Shown here: positions 59,056 through 64,000 of the stretch, piece by piece
How positions within the stretch are numbered: position 1 is the first letter of the stretch
Layout: every line of letters begins with the position of its first letter
Assembly (NCBI RefSeq): GCF_900112455.1
Contig: NZ_FOLT01000001.1
Coordinates: forward strand, 1-64,000
From: Alkalibacterium subtropicum
GTDB lineage: Bacteria > Bacillota > Bacilli > Lactobacillales > Carnobacteriaceae_A
DNA: 64,000 nt
Direction: 5' to 3'
Position numbers and translations under genes: made by a program
The notes under the pieces: generated by a model
Database searches by the model: none
What the model saw: the letters and a program-made list of their open reading frames with translations, nothing else
What the model was told of the DNA's origin: nothing

Positions 59056-60075
59056 ATGTATTATGTAAAGAATGAACGTGATGGTCAGGAGATACATGAC
59101 CCAAAACTCAATTTGGCCATAGAGTACTACTTGTTGAATGAAGTGAAATTGGATGAACCGATACTGCTCTTCTATATCAATGACAATTCGATCATTATTG
59201 GAAGAAATCAGAATACCTATGAAGAAGTCAATACGGCTTATGTCGAAGAAAATGGGGTAGATGTCGTACGCCGATTTTCCGGCGGTGGTGCGGTGTATCA
59301 CGATATGGGTGTTTTATGTTTCTGTTTTATTACTGAAGACGATGGCAATTCATTCCGGGACTTCAAAAAATTCACTTCTCCAGTGATAGATGCTCTGCAT
59401 CAGATGGGGGTAGAAGGAGCTGAATTAAAAGGAAGAAACGATTTGGTCATAGATGGCAAGAAATTTTCCGGGAATGCCATGTATTCCAAGAATGGAAGGA
59501 TGACTGCTCATGGAACATTGATGTTTGATTCTCAAATCGAAGCAGTCGTTAAAGCGCTGAAACCAAAAAAACATAAACTGGAATCGAAAGGCATCAAATC
59601 CATCCGAAGCCGTGTAACGAACATCAAACCCTTCCTGGATGATTCCTATCAGTATATGAATGCCAAGGATTTTCGGGAACAGCTGCTTCTATATATCTAC
59701 GATACAGACTCCAAAGAGAATATAAAGGAGTATGTCCTGACAGAAGCCGACTGGGAAAAAATAGATGCCTTTGCTGCTGAATATACAGCGAACTGGGATT
59801 GGAATTATGGGAAATCCCCTGAATTTGATATGGAACGCAGCGAGCGTCTATCTGTAGGAACAGTGGAAGTGAAGATGAACGTCAGAAAAGGTAAGATCGA
59901 AGATATTCGTATATTCGGTGATTTCTTTGGGTTAGGAGAAATCGAAGACGTTGAAAAAGAACTGCAAGGGATTCCTTACACAAAAGAAGCGATAAGAGAA
60001 GCCATCAACCAGGTGGATGTGAACAAATATTTCGGTAAAGTAGACACGGAGGAATTAGTCGATCTCTTCTACTGA
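59056..60075 (+). CDS. lplJ: lipoate--protein ligase
   Basis: Attaches scavenged lipoate to E2 and GcvH proteins via lipoyl-AMP. The 339-residue protein has RRFSGGGAVYHD (about 74-85), GRNDLVIDGKKFSGNA (catalytic Lys near 137) and a C-terminal accessory domain with GKSPEF. The ATG is 12 bases after the yhfI stop with AAGGAGAG ahead of it, so the two genes form one unit. Confidence 0.96.
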   Translation: MYYVKNERDGQEIHDPKLNLAIEYYLLNEVKLDEPILLFYINDNSIIIGRNQNTYEEVNTAYVEENGVDVVRRFSGGGAVYHDMGVLCFCFITEDDGNSFRDFKKFTSPVIDALHQMGVEGAELKGRNDLVIDGKKFSGNAMYSKNGRMTAHGTLMFDSQIEAVVKALKPKKHKLESKGIKSIRSRVTNIKPFLDDSYQYMNAKDFREQLLLYIYDTDSKENIKEYVLTEADWEKIDAFAAEYTANWDWNYGKSPEFDMERSERLSVGTVEVKMNVRKGKIEDIRIFGDFFGLGEIEDVEKELQGIPYTKEAIREAINQVDVNKYFGKVDTEELVDLFY

Positions 60076-60098
60076 TCAACTTTAAATGATACGAAGCG

Positions 60099-60130
60099 AC
60101 GTGCCTGCTGGTCAGCGGGCACGTTTTCTT
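60099..60130 (+). terminator. yhfI-lplJ terminator
   Basis: Stem ACGTGCCTGCT with AGCGGGCACGT followed by a short T run. Confidence 0.88.
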
Positions 60131-60159
60131 ATATACTATTTCGTTCAAATTGTAATTAT

Positions 60160-60308
60160 TATAATCGGTAAACAGCATCCATGTTATTAAAGGGTGGAAA
60201 AACGTTGATTTAACAGGTTTTTTTAGTTTTATAAAAAAACATCACGTATTTTTGACAAAGAAATGACAAAAAGGGGTTTACAATTTGTCACATTTAAGCT
60301 ACTATAAT
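60160..60308 (+). promoter_or_regulatory. spx upstream region with two candidate -10 boxes
   Basis: The 291-base gap before spx contains the lplJ terminator and two TATAAT boxes (60160-60165 and 60303-60308). TTGACA (60252-60257) and TTTACA (60277-60282) are possible -35 partners, though spacing to the second TATAAT is long (20 bases from TTTACA). Multiple promoters are usual for spx. Confidence 0.45.
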
Positions 60309-60366
60309 AACTGTAGACAGAGTCATTAGAAACTATTAATCAAACAAGCGAAGGGAGAAATACATA

Positions 60367-60774
60367 ATGGTTACATTATTTACAACACCCAGCTGTACAT
60401 CTTGTCGAAAAGCAAAGGCCTGGTTAGAGGAGTACGACATCCCTTATAAAGAGAAAAACATGGCCCATACCCCTTTAGAAATCAATGAAATAAAATCGAT
60501 CATGCGTTTAACTGAGGATGGAACGGAAGATATCATTTCTACTCGTTCAAAAGCATTCAAAGAACTGAACATCGATATAGACGAACTTTCAATGAAAGAA
60601 TTGTTTGTTCTGATTCAGGAAAATCCAACCCTGATCAGAAGACCGATAATCCTCGATGACAGACGATTACAGATCGGATATAATGAAGATGAAATACGCC
60701 AGTTCGTGCCGCGAGCAATCAGAGAAGTAGAACTTCAAAAAGCCCAGAGGCTGGTAGCATTAAAACAAAGCTGA
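60367..60774 (+). CDS. spx: redox regulator Spx
   Basis: ArsC-like global regulator that binds the RNA polymerase alpha subunit after disulfide stress. The 135-residue protein has the redox CxxC (Cys10, Cys13) near the N-terminus and the RRPII segment (near residue 92). GAAGGGAGA precedes the ATG. In Bacillus Spx is degraded by ClpXP, and mecA, an adaptor in regulated proteolysis, follows here as it does near spx in Bacillus. Confidence 0.97.
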   Translation: MVTLFTTPSCTSCRKAKAWLEEYDIPYKEKNMAHTPLEINEIKSIMRLTEDGTEDIISTRSKAFKELNIDIDELSMKELFVLIQENPTLIRRPIILDDRRLQIGYNEDEIRQFVPRAIREVELQKAQRLVALKQS

Positions 60775-60781
60775 ATATAAT

Positions 60782-60816
60782 AAAAGGATCGGCAAACAGA
60801 TTGCCGATCCTTTTAT
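60782..60816 (+). terminator. spx terminator
   Basis: Perfect 14-base stem AAAAGGATCGGCAA with TTGCCGATCCTTTT around ACAGA. Confidence 0.92.
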
Positions 60817-60856
60817 AAGATAAAGATAAGGTCAGAGGATTTATAAAAGTTGTGAC

Positions 60857-60885
60857 TTGTATTTAAACAGTACCTTTTGTATAAT
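60857..60885 (+). promoter_or_regulatory. mecA promoter
   Basis: -35 TTGTAT (60857-60862), a 17-base spacer and a perfect -10 TATAAT (60880-60885). Confidence 0.65.
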
Positions 60886-60979
60886 AACTAGAGTGCAGTT
60901 TTTTTCGATTGCACGTTAAGAGAAAAGTAAATTTATCCCACAGGGACGTTTATTCCAAGGAAATGTGAGGTGTGGAATA

Positions 60980-61621
60980 ATGGAAATTGAACATATCAAC
61001 GACGATACGATTCGTGTGGTCATTGAAAATACTGATTTAGAAGAACGTGGTATCACTTTTCTTGATCTTCTGGGGAATCAGAAACAGATCGAAAAATTCT
61101 TTTATAGTATATTAGAAGAAGTTGATATCGATGAAGAATTTCAGGAATCTGAAGCAGTCACTTTTCAAGTCATGCCGAATAATAATGGATTAGAATTATT
61201 CATCAGTAAGGGAACAAATGGTAAAGAGGAATTAAATTCTTTAGACATGCTGAAAGATCAGTTAAACAAAAATACAAACCAGAATGAGGACTCACTTGAT
61301 GAAGTTGATGAATATGCTAAAGGTAATAATCCGACCAAAGAAGCAGTGGTTGCTTTAGAGAGCTTTGAACAATTGATAGCCTTGTCTAAATCATTGTATT
61401 TAGAAAGCGGGATGTCCACTCTTTACAGCTATAAAAACAAGTATTACCTCCACATAACATTCTTTGTCGAAGAAATGGTAGAAAAGACAAGCGATGAAGA
61501 ACTGGCAATTGCTCTGGAGTACGGAAACAAGACAAAAACAACACCCGAAGTATTAAATGAATACGCTGAAAAAATAATGGAATCAAACGCACTAGAATTG
61601 ACGCGTTATTACTTCAAATAA
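60980..61621 (+). CDS. mecA: adaptor protein MecA
   Basis: Targets proteins such as ComK to the ClpCP protease. The 213-residue protein has the N-terminal substrate-binding domain (MEIEHINDDTIRVVIEN start, FFYSILEEVD) and, after a charged linker (about 85-110), the C-terminal ClpC-binding domain ending LTRYYFK. ATG 60980 is nine bases after GAGG; a GTG at 60965 is in frame but lies before that site. Confidence 0.95.
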   Translation: MEIEHINDDTIRVVIENTDLEERGITFLDLLGNQKQIEKFFYSILEEVDIDEEFQESEAVTFQVMPNNNGLELFISKGTNGKEELNSLDMLKDQLNKNTNQNEDSLDEVDEYAKGNNPTKEAVVALESFEQLIALSKSLYLESGMSTLYSYKNKYYLHITFFVEEMVEKTSDEELAIALEYGNKTKTTPEVLNEYAEKIMESNALELTRYYFK

Positions 61622-61640
61622 AACAAACAATATAAGAAAG

Positions 61641-61674
61641 AACCTGCAGAATTTCAGTTCTGCAGGTTTTTTTT
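61641..61674 (+). terminator. mecA terminator
   Basis: Perfect 11-base stem AACCTGCAGAA with TTCTGCAGGTT followed by a T run. Confidence 0.93.
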
Positions 61675-61740
61675 CGTTAAAAAATAAATAAATAGTAAAT
61701 ATTAATAAGTGAGGATATTAAAACGTAAAGAAGGGATACT

Positions 61741-62817
61741 ATGTTTACTGCATTGAATAAGCAGCACCATCTGGTAACGGCGAGCGAGTACACCGGTGAG
61801 AGGCCATGCTACTGCCCGGGTTGTCGGGAAGAGGTCATATTCAGAAAAGGTAAAATAAATCAGGCGCATTTTGCTCATAAAAATCAGAGTCTCTGTCAGA
61901 CTTTCTCGGAAGGAGAAACAGTTGCCCATATCGAGGGGAAACTGCTCCTGTATCACTGGTTTAAAAAAGAAGAAATCGAGGTCGAGCTCGAAGCCTATCT
62001 ACCTGAAGTGAATCAGAGACCAGATCTGCTGATTCAGTACAATGGGTTTTCGGTGGCAATTGAATATCAGTGCAGTCCTATATCGAAGGAAACAATCAGA
62101 AGCAGAACAGAAGGATACAACCGGAATAATATCAAAGTGATCTGGATACTAGGTGAAAAATTAAAGGTGAACAAAGCACTCACCACGCGCCACTATGAAT
62201 ATCTTTCCTTAAATACGCATGGATCATACCATCTGTTTCAACTCGATGGAAAGGAAGAACAGCTGGAAGTTATTACAGATATTAAAGGGTATGGTACAAG
62301 ACAGTCATTTATGATCAACAGGATCGATTATGAGGACGACATCTCCTGTGTGGTAAACATAGTTGAACGCCGATGGCATAATAATTTTCCTGTTTTAAAG
62401 TCCAGAATACATGAGGAAAAAAACTTATACCGGCTCTCATTTTATAAAGATCAAAGAGCAAAACGTTTTTTCGAACTGCTCTATTACAATAATATGCATA
62501 TAAAGACCTTGCCTGATGTAATATTTTACAGTGTTTCAAAAGAATGGTTCATTCGGACATTTTCTTATCAATGGAAACTGATACTCGTTCTGTGGTTGGA
62601 AGACTTACATCCGACGCAGGTCATCACTACCGCCGCCCTCAATCGAAAGGTAAAGGGATGGGAGAAAGAGGGAGAAATCATTTTTCATTATTTGCCGGCT
62701 ATAGAGGAGGATATCAAGATCCTGCCATTCTTTCAGTTTTTGAACCTTTTATGTGACAAAGGTTATTTGTATGAAGTAGCTGAGCATAAATGGGTTCGCT
62801 CGGGTACTATTTTATAA
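61741..62817 (+). CDS. coiA: competence protein CoiA
   Basis: Acts in processing incoming DNA during transformation, with RecA and DprA. The 358-residue protein has an N-terminal zinc-like CPGCREEV (near residue 25) with HFAH. A restriction-nuclease-like core follows, with RPDLLI and VAIEYQCS (Asp near 97, Glu-x-Gln near 110). Frame and length are intact. The position between mecA and pepF is the Bacillus order. Together with cinA, comN and recA it suggests at least a potential for competence. Confidence 0.92.
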   Translation: MFTALNKQHHLVTASEYTGERPCYCPGCREEVIFRKGKINQAHFAHKNQSLCQTFSEGETVAHIEGKLLLYHWFKKEEIEVELEAYLPEVNQRPDLLIQYNGFSVAIEYQCSPISKETIRSRTEGYNRNNIKVIWILGEKLKVNKALTTRHYEYLSLNTHGSYHLFQLDGKEEQLEVITDIKGYGTRQSFMINRIDYEDDISCVVNIVERRWHNNFPVLKSRIHEEKNLYRLSFYKDQRAKRFFELLYYNNMHIKTLPDVIFYSVSKEWFIRTFSYQWKLILVLWLEDLHPTQVITTAALNRKVKGWEKEGEIIFHYLPAIEEDIKILPFFQFLNLLCDKGYLYEVAEHKWVRSGTIL

Positions 62818-62932
62818 CTATGAATATTTAATGAGTAAAGATAATGATAAGATTAACAAAAAGAAAGATATTCTATTAGTTTTCAAATTATGTTATCATT
62901 AATATGTTGATAAAATTTTAGGAGGATATTTA

Positions 62933-64000
62933 ATGGCTGAATCAAAAGCTTTACCGTTAAGAGAAGAAATACCAGTCGAACAGACTTGGGACCTTACTGT
63001 CATCTATAAATCTGATGAGAAGTGGGAAGAGGACTTTAATGAGACTCAAAAATCAGTAGAAGAAGTGAAAGCCTTTCAGGGCAAATTAGCTACCGACAGC
63101 GAGACTTTCCTTGAAGCACTTGAAGCGATGTTGAATCTGTCAAGAAAAGTAAGCGCTCTTTATGTCTATGCGCACCTTAAAAATGATCAGGATACAGCGA
63201 ACAGTACATATCAGGCGATGAACGACCGGGCACGTTACCTTGCAGCCTTGTCTCAGGAAGCCACTTCCTGGTTTGAACCTGAATTGATCGCGCTGCCAGA
63301 AGAACAGCTGTCCGGTTATATTGAGGAACAGGAAGCACTAAAACAATATAAACATTATATTACCCAGCTGACTGCAAACAAAGCTCATGTGCTTTCAGCT
63401 GAAATGGAAGCACTGCTGGCAGCAGCCAGTGAAGTCCTGACCTCTTCCAGTCAGACTTTCAGCGTATTGAACAACGCAGATCTGAAGTTTCCTATGGTCA
63501 AGGGAGAAGACGGGGAAGAGGTCCAGTTGTCTCACGGAATGTATGGAGAATTGCTGGAAAGCACGGACAGAGAAGTAAGAAAAGATGCCTTCGAAAAAAT
63601 GTACGAGGTTTACGAAAGTTTCAAGAATACATTTGCCAGCACGCTCTCAGCAAATGTCAAGCATCATAATTATCAGGCTAAGGTCCATCGCTACAATTCG
63701 GCAAGAGAAAGTGCCTTGTCAGACAATCACATCCCGGAAGCTGTGCACGACACGCTGATAGAGGTCGTTAATGATCATTTACCACTGCTGCACAGATACA
63801 TGGATCTGAGAAAACAGGTTCTGGCACTGGATGAACTGCATATGTATGACTTGTATACACCGATCACAGGTGAAGCCAGCCTGAAGTTCACGTATGATGA
63901 AGCAAAAGAAAAAACGTTTGAAGGACTGGACGTTCTAGGTTCTGAATATAGAGCTGTACTTGACGATGCTTTTAACAGCCGCTGGATCGATGTCGTTGAA
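62933..64000 (+). CDS. pepF: oligoendopeptidase F (5' part, cut by the window end)
   Basis: M3-family zinc metallopeptidase that cleaves short peptides in the cytoplasm. The 356 codons present run without a stop to the last base and begin AESKALPLREEIPVEQTWDL. The helical N-terminal region matches PepF. The HExxH zinc site would lie beyond the window. AGGAGG is seven bases before the ATG. The gene order spx-mecA-coiA-pepF supports the name. Confidence 0.93.
   Translation, partial: MAESKALPLREEIPVEQTWDLTVIYKSDEKWEEDFNETQKSVEEVKAFQGKLATDSETFLEALEAMLNLSRKVSALYVYAHLKNDQDTANSTYQAMNDRARYLAALSQEATSWFEPELIALPEEQLSGYIEEQEALKQYKHYITQLTANKAHVLSAEMEALLAAASEVLTSSSQTFSVLNNADLKFPMVKGEDGEEVQLSHGMYGELLESTDREVRKDAFEKMYEVYESFKNTFASTLSANVKHHNYQAKVHRYNSARESALSDNHIPEAVHDTLIEVVNDHLPLLHRYMDLRKQVLALDELHMYDLYTPITGEASLKFTYDEAKEKTFEGLDVLGSEYRAVLDDAFNSRWIDVVE

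Overview
The window is a contiguous stretch of core chromosome from a low- to mid-GC Gram-positive bacterium. Three things point to a non-sporulating member of the Lactobacillales, perhaps a halotolerant Carnobacteriaceae such as an Alkalibacterium or Marinilactibacillus relative. First, an SMK-box (SAM-III) riboswitch, typical of that order, precedes metK. Second, gene blocks follow the Bacillus order but lack the sporulation genes. Third, the exposed parts of RodZ and PrsA are very rich in Asp and Glu. The genus guess is inference only. No insertion sequence, prophage, CRISPR array or obvious transferred island was seen.

Layout: 1-712, end of a tRNA operon (Ile, Ser, Glu, Ser, Asp, Phe), then a convergent small membrane protein gene. 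1361-12568, metK with its riboswitch, ymfF-ymfH, rodZ, pgsA, cinA, recA (LexA box), rny and ymdB. 12592-17140, mutS-mutL. 17263-18308, a DUF937 protein and msrB. 18422-23111, ruvA-ruvB-queA-tgt-yajC-comN. 23258-26694, dinB-ytoI-nrnA. 26789-28906, a class A penicillin-binding protein. 29011-39412, a block like the Bacillus yheA/yhaONM/prsA/yhaH/hit/ecsAB region, ending in dat.

39548-45630 matches the Bacillus ytmP-trmB-ytzB-ytoP-ytpR-sftA-murC region, but the sftA slot holds only a 189-residue protein without a motor domain. 45782-52823 carries polA-mutM-coaE-nrdR-dnaB-dnaI. 52870-55078 is thrS behind a T-box leader, and 55125-56504 is infC-rpmI-rplT behind an L20-type leader. 56768-60075 holds an isolated HemY-like flavoprotein with a structured leader, then yhfI-lplJ. 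60367-64000 is spx-mecA-coiA and the 5' part of pepF.

Functionally the window is dominated by DNA replication and repair (recA, mutSL, ruvAB, dinB, polA, mutM, dnaB, dnaI), RNA decay (rny, nrnA, yhaM), translation and tRNA modification, envelope functions (pgsA, rodZ, PBP, murC, prsA) and Spx/MecA proteolytic regulation. Most transcription units end in clear intrinsic terminators.

I did not find a convincing new multi-gene system. The observations most worth checking are the motor-less SftA-like protein, a possible AUC start for coaE, the structured leader of the HemY-like gene, the composite RNA structure between murC and polA, and three tandem inverted repeats beside ytzB.
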